Shown here piece after piece: positions 44,640-53,625 of a stretch of DNA of 64,000 bases. The stretch is from Sabethes cyaneus (taxonomy: Eukaryota; Arthropoda; Insecta; Diptera; Culicidae): positions 8,712,001 through 8,776,000 of the forward strand of contig NC_071354.1 of the NCBI RefSeq assembly GCF_943734655.1. Reading direction: 5' to 3'. The translations under genes were made by a program, and so were the position numbers. Each line of letters begins with the position of its first letter. The first letter of the stretch is position 1. The notes under the pieces are model-generated. The model was given only the letters and a program-made list of their open reading frames with translations, did no database searches and was not told the origin of the DNA.

Positions 44640-44965
44640 AATACAAAACTGATGCTGCAAACAAAGACCAATCCATTGAAATTTATATAAAAGTATTTTT
44701 CTTTTGAGATGAAAGAAAGTTTGAATCCAGCCGACCGGAATAGAGATACTCACTCACTTTTGAATCGAGAAAATTGGGGCAAACTGCCATTTATATAATC
44801 AAAATTTCAGGAAATAACCATGTGCCGTAAATGAGCTTTCGGAATAGTTTCCTTAAGGAGAAAAAAGACCAATTTTATCTCAATGGAAGCCAAAAGGTAT
44901 TGACATTTTACATCCCTTCGTATCATAAAAACTAGAGTAAAAAGCCATTCATTTGTACAAAACTG
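44640..44965. repeat. Diverged inverted-orientation relatives of the 175-bp unit
   Basis: GTGCCGTAAATGAGCTTTCG, AAAAAAGACCAATTTTATCT and GAGTAAAAAGCCATTCATTTG resemble the inverted units at 29,860-30,180. Boundaries are unclear. Confidence 0.4.
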
Positions 44966-45734
44966 CTATAAAAAGTTTGCACTGGGCAGTACTGCGACTC
45001 ATCAAAGCAACACATGGGATGTGTGGAAGAAAAGACGTAATAGAGTACCTACCTATTTACAATAACTGAAGACACGGTTATTTGCTGAAATTAATGTTCT
45101 ATTTCCGTATTGTAACTTGATATAACGCAAGGTACTAGCAATGTTGTCAGTGCGTGAAATTTTCACACTGGAAAAGCTGCTGTAACGCAACTAAAGCTCC
45201 TATCATGCGCTTCTGATAAAAAGAGGCATAGTTTTTACGGAAAAGTCACATAGTCATAAAATGGTATTTTCGGCTGGCTTGTATTTATGCGGCGTCTACG
45301 TTACAAACGGTTTTTACAAACCTGAAAAATTTGACTTCTCACTAAAAAACGGGTGTGCAGACAAAGCAGTATCTATCTTACCGTTTCGAAAATATACCCT
45401 GCATCAATTATAATCGTAAATTTATGCCAAATTCGTTAGCACTAACATTGTCATTTCGCAAATAAAAAGAATTTCATAAATCATGCGCTGGACCATTCCA
45501 CCTTTGAATAGGCTACTCCAGATGGACATCACAGCAAACATTTGCAGTAAAATCTTTATCAAATCTTTCGATCTTTTATTGCAACAGGAGAAGGTCTAAA
45601 AAACACAATAACCAGCTATTCATTACGAACAAAACTACCATCGCCCTTAAAAAAGCAGCCATCTGACCATCATCAAAAAACACGAAATCACATTCGTCTA
45701 ACATCGAAACCGAAATTGTATAGCGATCACATAA
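44966..45734. other. No gene supported
   Basis: AT-rich, unique-looking stretch. Confidence 0.35.
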
Positions 45735-45902
45735 TTGTCCCTAAGAGATACAATCAGCCCATCGGATCAACCCCCGAATGGATGCAGGGCAAATCCTTCC
45801 TTTCAGAGTCGAACACGTGCGAGGCAAAATTTGCCCGATCCTCTAACAACTAACCAAACCAGCAACCGAAGCAAGCGAATTGAGGGAACAAAAAATCTCA
45901 TG

Positions 45903-46022
45903 GCCTATTATTCGCCCAGCAAAATGCTGCTAAATCGATTATTATTCGCCACCACCCGACAACCCGCTGCGGTGCGGGGGTTGCTGCGATCCTTCGCTTC
46001 AACCCGAGGTTATACACTTTGA
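45903..46022 (+). CDS. Candidate first exon with a mitochondrial presequence-like N-terminus
   Basis: From ATG at 45,903 the frame reads MAYYSPSKMLLNRLLF, then ATTRQPAAVRGLLRSFAST and RGYTL, then stop. A second ATG at 45,927 gives a still better match. The peptide is rich in Arg, Leu, Ala and Ser with no acidic residue and has an R-x-F-A-S/T pattern, as in matrix-targeting presequences. If real, it would be a 5' exon spliced near CCCGAG|GTTATA, but that donor is weak (no G at +5) and no downstream exon is identified. It may be chance. Confidence 0.2.
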   Translation, partial: AYYSPSKMLLNRLLFATTRQPAAVRGLLRSFASTRGYTL

Positions 46023-48306
46023 TGATATTGTTATAACTTTGCAATTGTTCCCGTTCTCGGCCCGGTCAGCATCGCTCACTGCGCAGGCAGGAAGCGAAAT
46101 CTATAGACCCCGAATAGGGGCCCTCGTGCACAAAGCCCTGCGGATCCCTTCTTCTTGTGCTCGAGAAAATACTTTCAATTTGGCTTTTGTCCACCGCGAA
46201 ACAAAAACTACCTCAGCAGAGGTAACACAAAAAATCAAAATGAAAACTGTAAAATAAAAATAAAACTTTTGGTATTGTTCCACCCGAAACTATCCCACGA
46301 AATTGGTCTCTAACCGTTCTTCTGTTGCCGAAGGAGCCAAAAAAAAAACGTTAGAAACTAAAATTTTCTGTTACCAACTCCAGGAAAGGATAAAAAAAAT
46401 CCAACAACAAGCGTTATGAATAATGGACTGCCTATACCCGGGGTTCTCGGGGTGAGACGTGCCAGAAAGAAGGACTCGAAAACCTTTTAGTCACACTTTG
46501 TTTTCAGGAATCGTCAGAAACGACACGTAATTTGTGCTGGCATCGAAAGCGAACGATTATCGGATCTTTCAATCTATGCAACCAAACCCGAGCCGGGCAT
46601 AGGCCATGCCCCGTACGGCCCCGACAATGATGGCCGGGAGGGCAAATCCGCACACATCCACCTAGCAGGGTCTCAAACTATAATCAAATCTTTTTAAATG
46701 CTTATCTCAATACTGTTCACTCCAACGTAAATCGTACCAAAATCCCATTTACCAGTATTCCTCTTGGAATTATCCTCCGCTTTGGTTCATAGAATTTCAA
46801 ACGGACCTAAAAATTTCAACTTTCCCATGGCTAGCGAACAAGTGTCCTTATTTCTCGCCCGAGATGCAACCTTTTCCCTCCCACCACCACCAGCACCCGC
46901 TAGACCAGGGTGTATCCGCGTCGTCGTCGTCGGTCGGGCCCATAGTGCATAGGCATTCACTGTCTCAGTCAGTATGGGGTAATTTTATACATTTCCTTCA
47001 TCATCGTTCCTTTTTTTTACGATGTTTGCTTACTTTAAATAGACCCTAACTTCGATCGTCCTTCGTTCCTATAGCTTAGCGCGTCGGTACGGTGCGGTGC
47101 TCCGGTGCCACAAAATAGCCGTCACCACCAGCCAAGGAAAGGAACCCGCTTTTATGCGCGCACTGTAACTGTGGTGATGCATGCATGCAGCATAACAGAA
47201 CAGCATCGGTTCGGTGACAGCAGCCAGAGCGAGACAGCAGCAAAAACATAAACAGAAGAAAAAATCAAGTGACTGAGTTTTGAGATATTTTCCCACACTT
47301 TCATTGAACACGTGCACTCGGTAAAAGCAAAACAGAGAAACCAAAAAAAAAAAGAGGAAAAAAAAGATCGAGCCGATCCAAGCATGCCACCGGAGCGGAG
47401 TCGGACTGTGTTGTTGTGTGCGCACAGGGTGTTTCTGTTGCCGCGTGCCAACTTTTATGTGATGCAATTTCTCTGCGCAGTTTAATAGACGGTTGGGAAA
47501 TAATTCACTGTTTAAATAAACATATCCCCATACTTTAGTACGACGAGTTTGCTGCGTGTGCAGGAAAGTTTACATAGTTGCTGCTTGCAGCAGCGCCGGT
47601 TGTGATACTATAATTATCATTCGAGTTCAGAATTTTCTTGAGAAAATATCTTAACTGATTAAAATAGTTTCTTAAGAATTTATTAATGTCGGCAAAGAAT
47701 CCAAAAAATTTTAGGGCAAAAGGTTGAACCATTGACTGTTCAAAAACGAAAGAAATAATGATTTACTTGAAACAGAATATACTTCTATATTTATTAAAAT
47801 TAAAAGCTTCTCGCAAAGTGTTCAAACCACATGTCGCATTTGGATCAAATTAGGATAGATTATTCAAAAAGTACACGCTAACGCCATTATCCTACATATT
47901 GCAATTCAGCGCTCAAAATTATGATGGCCTAACCATGACTACATAGGTGGCTCGAGTTTGACGACTAGCGCTTTTGCAGAATTTCATCTTAGCATATTCT
48001 AACGCGTTACTAGATGAAATTTTCCTCAAATGTTTGTAAGGAAACACAACCCATTTAAAACATTTTCAACGATTATCTTAGATATTTTTTGAGACTAGAC
48101 TCCTTGAGGATGAACCCGTGTTTTATAACACAATCAAAATTCACTATGTAATGTAAAAGCTAACAGCCATAGAGAAAAAATTTGAAAAATGTTTGAACAA
48201 ATTTGCGATGGCGCTATCCTAAAATACAATTATGAAAATGCTATGCAGACGCATGGTGTTTTGTTTTTACTTGCTAGGAAATGGATGTTTTTTAAGTAAA
48301 AACAGC
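46023..48306. other. Unique-looking DNA, no gene supported
   Basis: Balanced composition at 46,450-47,500, AT-rich after. A 132-codon minus-strand frame at 47,069-47,467 has no recognisable domain and includes homopolymer-derived Phe runs, so I do not call it. Confidence 0.4.
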
Positions 48307-48442
48307 GGTGCTGCTAGGTAGAGTCAGTAGGATTATTGCACTAGCCCCGTAACTGTCCTGTACTCTAACTGCCGGCCGCAAAGTCTGTCGATAAAGATGG
48401 GTCAAGTCTTAGAAAAACGTTTAAGTCCAAGGTTTGTGGGGT
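48307..48442 (+). mobile_element. tRNA-like SINE, copy 3 (5' truncated)
   Basis: Plus-strand orientation: GTGCTGCTAGGTAGAGTCAG, GCACTAGCCCCGTAACTGTC, CTGTCGATAAAGATGGGTCA and AAACGTTTAAGTCCAAGG. The tRNA-like head is missing. Abuts a LINE piece. Confidence 0.7.
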
Positions 48443-49035
48443 TGTTGAAGAAAACTGTTAACGTGGCATGGCACTGTCGTCCGACAATCTTACGACGTGC
48501 CCGGCCCTGCGTAATCTACCGACTTTCGCCAGATGTACGATGGGAATCTCTCCAAGTAGTTGCATGTAGCTTGTGATTCATATGCCTCCACCACTCTCCA
48601 CTTCCAGTTTGTACTCCGCCAAATATCGTCCGCAGCGCCTTCTGCTCGAACATGGCAAGCACGCGTGGATCCTCCGAGAGCATCGTCACGGATTCAAATC
48701 CATAAAGAACTACTGATCTAATAAGGGTTCTGTACATCATCAGCTTCGTACGGCAACGTATGTTTCGTGATCGTAGCGTTTTGCGAACAGTAAAGTAGGC
48801 CCGATTTTCCGCTTGAATGTGCCACTGGATCTCATTACGCGTTTGTTTCCTTTGAGCCTATTCCCTTCATGTATTTGGTCCTCGATAAATTCATTTTTAA
48901 CCCAATCCTCCTAGACCCCGCTGTAAGTCTGGCGCAGATTGCCTCTGCCGTCGCAAAGTTCTTAGCTATTCCTAGCTAGGAGTTGACTACCCTTGGTGAA
49001 AATCGTTGCCCGCCCGTCGAACCACTCGCTCAAAG
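48443..49035 (-). mobile_element. LINE family A, fragment of RT connection and C-terminal region
   Basis: Minus strand: TLIRSVVLYGFESVTML, FEQKALRTIFGGVQTGSGEW, MNHKLHA at 48,516-48,740. Upstream in other frames are the FALRKTLRS-like and LKINLSRTKYMK-like parts up to about 49,035. Several frameshifts. The right part is colinear with 1,465-1,660. Confidence 0.75.
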
Positions 49036-49213
49036 TAGGTGCCTTACTAGGACCATGCTAACGAGTTTCGAGATGGGGCTGCCATCTCATAGTGCCGAGA
49101 CAATACTGTGCTTGCTACCCTGTCGGTATACGATCCTACTTTCCACTGGGATTGGTTACCCAATTTCCGACAAGGTTGCTCGCACTCCGGTTGATACCAC
49201 TAGGCGGTAGGGA
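49036..49213. other. No gene supported
   Basis: Spacer between LINE and mariner relics. Possibly decayed element DNA. Confidence 0.3.
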
Positions 49214-50760
49214 TTGGAGTTACTGGATAAGGAGGTAAGGACCGAAGCCGGGTACGGCCGTTCCGGCATCTATAACATCTTGGCACTATTGGACAACAAT
49301 CAAACCATCGAAAGAAAGCCCGGTTCCGGACGGCAGACGACCTTGAGCGACAAGAACCTCCGAAGGATGCTGAAGAGGAAGACCGAGGGAAAAGTCGCTG
49401 CCTGCGCTTGGTCGGGAGGTCAGTCAAGACGGTTTTCCTGGCGAATCGCGACGTGGCGGTGTTGATGGACGACGAGACCTATCTCACCCTGGATGGCAAC
49501 GACTGGCAGGGCACTTCGTATTTTACTCCCCCCACGAAGGAAGTGAGCTCCGAGGTAAATTTCATCTCCATCCGGGATATGGCCAACTATTAAAACCACG
49601 TCGAATGTCCTCGCTCGAGAAGGCTGCAGATATAGATCTCTTAGAGTCAGTAAACATCTGAATCGGCACTCGAAGCAGAATTTGGCAGCCAAGAAGCGTA
49701 CTGTGCGTTTGTATGAGCAAGTTTTAACGAAATTCAACGGATGTATTTTAATGGACGACGAAATCTACTTAAAAATGCATTTCATCTTTTCTGTGTAACT
49801 GGGCGTGGCGATGTGCCCGGCAAGTATAAATAGAGCCGTAGCGTGACATTATGGCACCTTTGGCGGAAACCTAATTTGGGGCCTACTTGTTTCCTAAATT
49901 ACTGTTTCTTCCAGGTTTATCATTTTTTCGTATTCGCCCTTTAACTAATACTTGATTACACTCAACGTATGTATTAAAAAATGGATTAATTTCGGATGGC
50001 AATGAAGCCTTCTATAAAAATGCTTTGACACCCTGTCAGGTGGCTTTACAGCGGTTTATCGGAACCTTCGCGATGGCCGATCTCCTTTTTGGTGGCAAAA
50101 TTATTGGAGTAAATGCTCCGTTCAAGCTTCGCATAAATTTTTTTTATTGGTAGCAACGTTGGGGAACGTTGGGATGGTTGGTGATCGTCGGTACAATAAT
50201 TGTACAATAATTCCACGATGAAACCACCTTGCTCTTGGTCTTCATCTACAGCTTCTGCTGCACGTTACAGTCACGCAGCACTGTAGGGTGGCCGAAAGCA
50301 GGTTCCCGTTCAAGGCTTTCGCCTTTTTCGAGGGGGAAGATGTTGTAATTGCCAGATTGGCTCTATTCGGTGGATGAGAAGTGCTTCACCATGTTCAACT
50401 TCTTCGGTACGGGGCGGAGCTGGCAGTACGAACCGTAATTGTTTGCTTCACTGAATGCTTGAACAAACGGATTTTGCCATTCATCTGTAAATATAAGGTT
50501 AACCTTATATTCTGGCCTGATGGAGCTGGCTGTCACTACTCTAAAGTGATGCTAGAATGGTATGTAGCTAATGATGTCGTGCTAAAAGAGCTGAACCATC
50601 CAAATTGTCTGGAGTTTCGACACATTGAAAAATTGTCAAACAACGACTTCGGCCAAGCGGGGGATCAGTCAACAGTGCTAAAGAAATGCGTTCAAAGTGA
50701 AAGAAACATGCTGATTCAATCGCATCTTCAACTCTGCAGGGCAAGATGAGTTATATTAAG
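49214..50760 (+). pseudogene. Tc1/mariner transposase relic
   Basis: DDE transposase remains. The N-terminal helix-turn-helix region reads ELLDKEVRTEAGYGRSGIY and NNQTIERKPGSGRQTTLS (49,217-49,350), with the GRPR-like linker as GSGRQT. The first catalytic block occurs twice: VLMDDETYLTLDGNDWQG at about 49,459 and CILMDDEIYLKMHF at about 49,736, with stops after each. The C-terminal half at 50,381-50,749 has LIFWPDGAGCHYSKVMLEW with the second Asp, and NHPNCLEFRHIEKL with the third acidic residue. The spacing and FWPD..CHYSK signature suggest the insect DD37E-type mariner group. Duplicated first block and stops mean a mosaic of two copies or a rearranged one. Confidence 0.8.
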
Positions 50761-50811
50761 AAAAAAGTTCGAGATTTTATTCGAACCAAAGAACTGCAAT
50801 AATAATCCAAG

Positions 50812-52094
50812 GTCCTGTTACGCCGGTTGTCTCCGATAGCACAAGGTTTCTTAGGGAATTATCAGGGGGGTTTCATGGGGGCTCGTGCAGCTACGGACCA
50901 AAGTTTTACTATCCGACAGATCTTGCAGAAATGTCGGGAGTACAACGTGCTCACGCATCACATCTTTATTGATTTCAAAGTAGCATACGATACAGTCGAT
51001 CGAGACAAGCTATGGCAGATAATGCACGAACACAGTTTTCCGGACAAACTGACGTGACTGGTCAGAGCTACATTGGATCGAGTGATGTGTTTCGTACGCA
51101 CCTCTGGGACACTCTCGGGTCCCTTCGAGACGCGGCGGAGATTTAGACAAGGTGACGGTTTATCTTGCATGCTGTTCAACATCGCTCTTGACGGGGTGAT
51201 CCGACGAGCGGGCATCGAAACGAGAGGCACGATTTTTACCAAGAGTAGCCAACTTCTAGGCTTTGCAGATGACTTCGATATCATTGCCAGGAACTTTGCG
51301 ACGGCGGAGGCAGTCTACGTCAGACTGAAAGCGGAGTCTAGGACTATTGGGCTAAAAATAAATGCGTTGAAGACCAAATACATGAAAAGAAGAGGCTCAA
51401 AGGAAACACACGCGCGTCTCCTGCGGACGGCACCCGTTGACGGCGACGAACTAGAAGTGGTAGAGGAGTTCGTGCATTTGGGATCGCTGGCGCTGGTGAC
51501 CGCGGACAACACTAGTAAGGAGATCGAGCGGCGCATCCAAGCGGGAAATCGGTCCTACTTTGCCCTTCGTAAAACGCTACGATCAGGAAGCGTACGCCGC
51601 CGCACGAAGCTAACAATGTACAAAGCCCTTATTAGACCGGTAGTTCTTTATGGACCTGAAGCCGTGATGCTGCTCACGGAGCACATACGCGCCCTTGCCG
51701 TGTTCGACCGTAAAGTGCTGCGGACGATATTTGGCGGAGTACAAACTGGAAGCGAAGAGTGGCGGGGCCGTATGAATCACGAGCTACAGGCACTGCTTGA
51801 GGAGACTCCCATCGTACATCTAGTGAAAGTTAGCAGGCTACGGTGGGCCGGACACGTCGTAAGGATGCCGGACGACAGCGCAACGAAAATAGTCCTCTTC
51901 AACAACAGGAACAGGGGGGCCCAACGTGCACGCTGGCTCGACCAGGTCGAAAGCGATTTGTGACTTCTGAGACTCCTAGACTGGCGACGAGTGGTTCAAG
52001 TCCGAGTTGAAACAGCACGAACCACCCCGGCTCTATGCTGAAGAAGAAGAAGAAGAAGAAGAAGAAGAAGAAGAAGAAGAAGAAGAAGAAGAAG
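50812..52094 (+). mobile_element. LINE family A, best preserved copy (5' truncated)
   Basis: Continuous ORF2 from RRLSPIAQGFLGNYQGGFM to VESDL (51,963), about 380 codons, broken only by TGA at 51,055-51,057. The copy at 1,203-2,270 has CGA-type Arg there, so this is probably a CpG transition. RT motifs: FIDFKVAYDTVDRDKLW, FRQGDGLSCMLFN, LLGFADDFDII (51,259), LKINALKTKYMK. C-terminal: FDRKVLRTIFGGVQ, RWAGHVVRMPDDSATK, RGAQRARWLDQVESDL. The 3' region of about 75 bp ends in (GAA)18 at 52,040-52,094. Endonuclease and upstream part are missing. Confidence 0.9.
52040..52094 (+). repeat. (GAA)18 tail of LINE family A
   Basis: Uninterrupted trinucleotide run that forms the 3' end of the LINE. The copy at the start of the window has the same tail, only shorter. 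Confidence 0.9.
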
Positions 52095-52334
52095 CAGTTA
52101 AATCAGACGTTAAGTCATATGCAAGGAACTATAAATACCACTATTTCGTAATGTTTACAAGAGGGGTTTAATATAAAATTCCACCAAAACTGTCCTAACT
52201 CCTCACATTTACTAGGCGGAGGAGACATATCGTTACTCCTCTTACACTCAGACCGTGCTCTGAACATATTCTAAATGCTCAGCGTTTTACTGGCAAAGCG
52301 CAGAAGACGAATCGATCTGCTCTCTCCCTGTTGA

Positions 52335-52540
52335 ATGTTACCCGAACGACCATCAGTTTTGTTTGATAATTATTTTTCCACCGAGGCACTTTCGAGTGCA
52401 TGCTCTCAAGGTCACGGAGCAAATCGTTTCAGTTCTTATAATTCTCTGCCCGATGTTTGCTTTGGATTACGGAACAAATATTCTCCAGTGTTCACTATTC
52501 GAAGGCAGAGAAAACGGTTGAACAGAAAACGAAAGACTGT
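52335..52540 (+). pseudogene. Possible piggyBac-type transposase fragment
   Basis: The peptide RPSVLFDNYFSTEALSSACS, then GHGANRFSSYNSLPDV, resembles the conserved piggyBac stretch FDNYFTS..L......G..ATGT.R.NR...LP, which contains a catalytic Asp in FDN. Only about 60 residues; the ATGT segment is poorly kept and no further domains are visible. It is followed by a SINE piece. Chance similarity cannot be excluded. Confidence 0.35.
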
Positions 52541-52544
52541 TAGA

Positions 52545-52645
52545 ACCAATAGGATCGTAGCAACTGGTCTTGCAATTGTCCTGCGCTCTAGCAGCTGACT
52601 GCGGAATCTGTCGTATAAAAACAGAAGGTCAAGTTTCGATAACAG
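52545..52645 (+). mobile_element. tRNA-like SINE, copy 4 (truncated)
   Basis: AGGATCGTAGCAACTGGTCT, GCAATTGTCCTGCGCTCTAG, AATCTGTCGTATAAA and AGAAGGTCAAGT follow the family order at lower identity. Plus-strand orientation. Confidence 0.6.
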
Positions 52646-52912
52646 AATGTAGCACCTAGGCTTTACAAAAATTATCCTGTAAATTGTTATCCTAATTGAC
52701 GCATCTGGAAAATATGTTTACAGGTAGCAATAAACTTACAGTTCACGCTTGAACGTTTTCACCGGCACTTTGCGTGCATGACCATTGCAAAAGGATTGTT
52801 CGTTATGGTATCGTCGGTGCACTTTTTCCTTACACGCCAAGCAATTAGTGCGTCAAACACCGAAACGGTTCAATTAAAAATAACAGTTTTATGAGTCATA
52901 GCGCACTCTTGA
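52646..52912. other. No gene supported
   Basis: Short unique stretch. Confidence 0.3.
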
Positions 52913-53625
52913 CGGCAAAATTGAATTCGGATTGGATTTGGAAATTGATTTAGGTTGGATCTGGATAGAATGGAATGGAATTGGGTTGGATGTAGGTTAG
53001 ATTTGAATTGGATTTGGATTGGATTTGAATTTGGATTGAATCCGTAATGGATCTGCATTGTATTTGGATTAAATTAAGTAAGCAAAGCCATGGGCATAAG
53101 CGTCCGTCAGAACTTGACCCTTCTTTATCGAGAGACTTCGCAGCTGGTTTTTAGAGTACAGGAAAATTACGGGGCTTGTGTAAAGAGATTTCCCAGTCGA
53201 GATTCGAGCATACAGCGACTGGCTTGTTAGTCCAGCATCGAATGCCGGAGATAACTGGGCGGGCGAATAAATCAAGCGTGGATTTTGATTGAATTTGGAT
53301 CGAATTGGAATTGGATTGGATCTGCACAGGATATGGTTTAGATTTTGATTGGAACTGGAATGGAATAGGATTTCGATTTGGATTAAATTTGAGTTTGAAT
53401 TGAATTGAATTGAATTGAACTTGGATTGTATTAAATTGGATTAGGATTGGATTTGGATTGAATGTGAATAGAGTTTAGATTTAGATTTGAATTGGATCTG
53501 AAATGGATTTGGATTGGATGTGGAGTAAATTTGAAAGCTTGACTTAGGATAGGATTGAATTGGGATGGGATTTGGACTCGATTTGGATTCTGCTTGGGTT
53601 AAGGCCGTTACAAATATTTTCTAAA
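52913..53625. repeat. Diverged GGATTTGGATT array, interrupted by a SINE
   Basis: Loose repetition of GGATTTGGATTGGATTTG-like sequence, the complement of the 11-bp unit at 22.7 kb, at 52,913-53,086 and 53,270-53,625. SINE copy 5 separates the halves. Looks like an aged version of the same minisatellite in opposite orientation. Confidence 0.75.
53087..53268 (-). mobile_element. tRNA-like SINE, copy 5
   Basis: On the minus strand the head contains CTGGACTAACAAGCCAG, which folds as an anticodon arm with the seven-base loop CTAACAA (U33 conserved, AAC in the anticodon place, a Val-type anticodon). A degenerate B box (ATGCTCGAATCTCG) follows. Inserted in the diverged GGATTTGGATT array. Confidence 0.75.

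Noticed and set aside
47069..47467. 132-codon minus-strand frame with a hydrophobic segment
   Set aside because: The hydrophobic part is a translated A-run, and there is no other sign of a gene.
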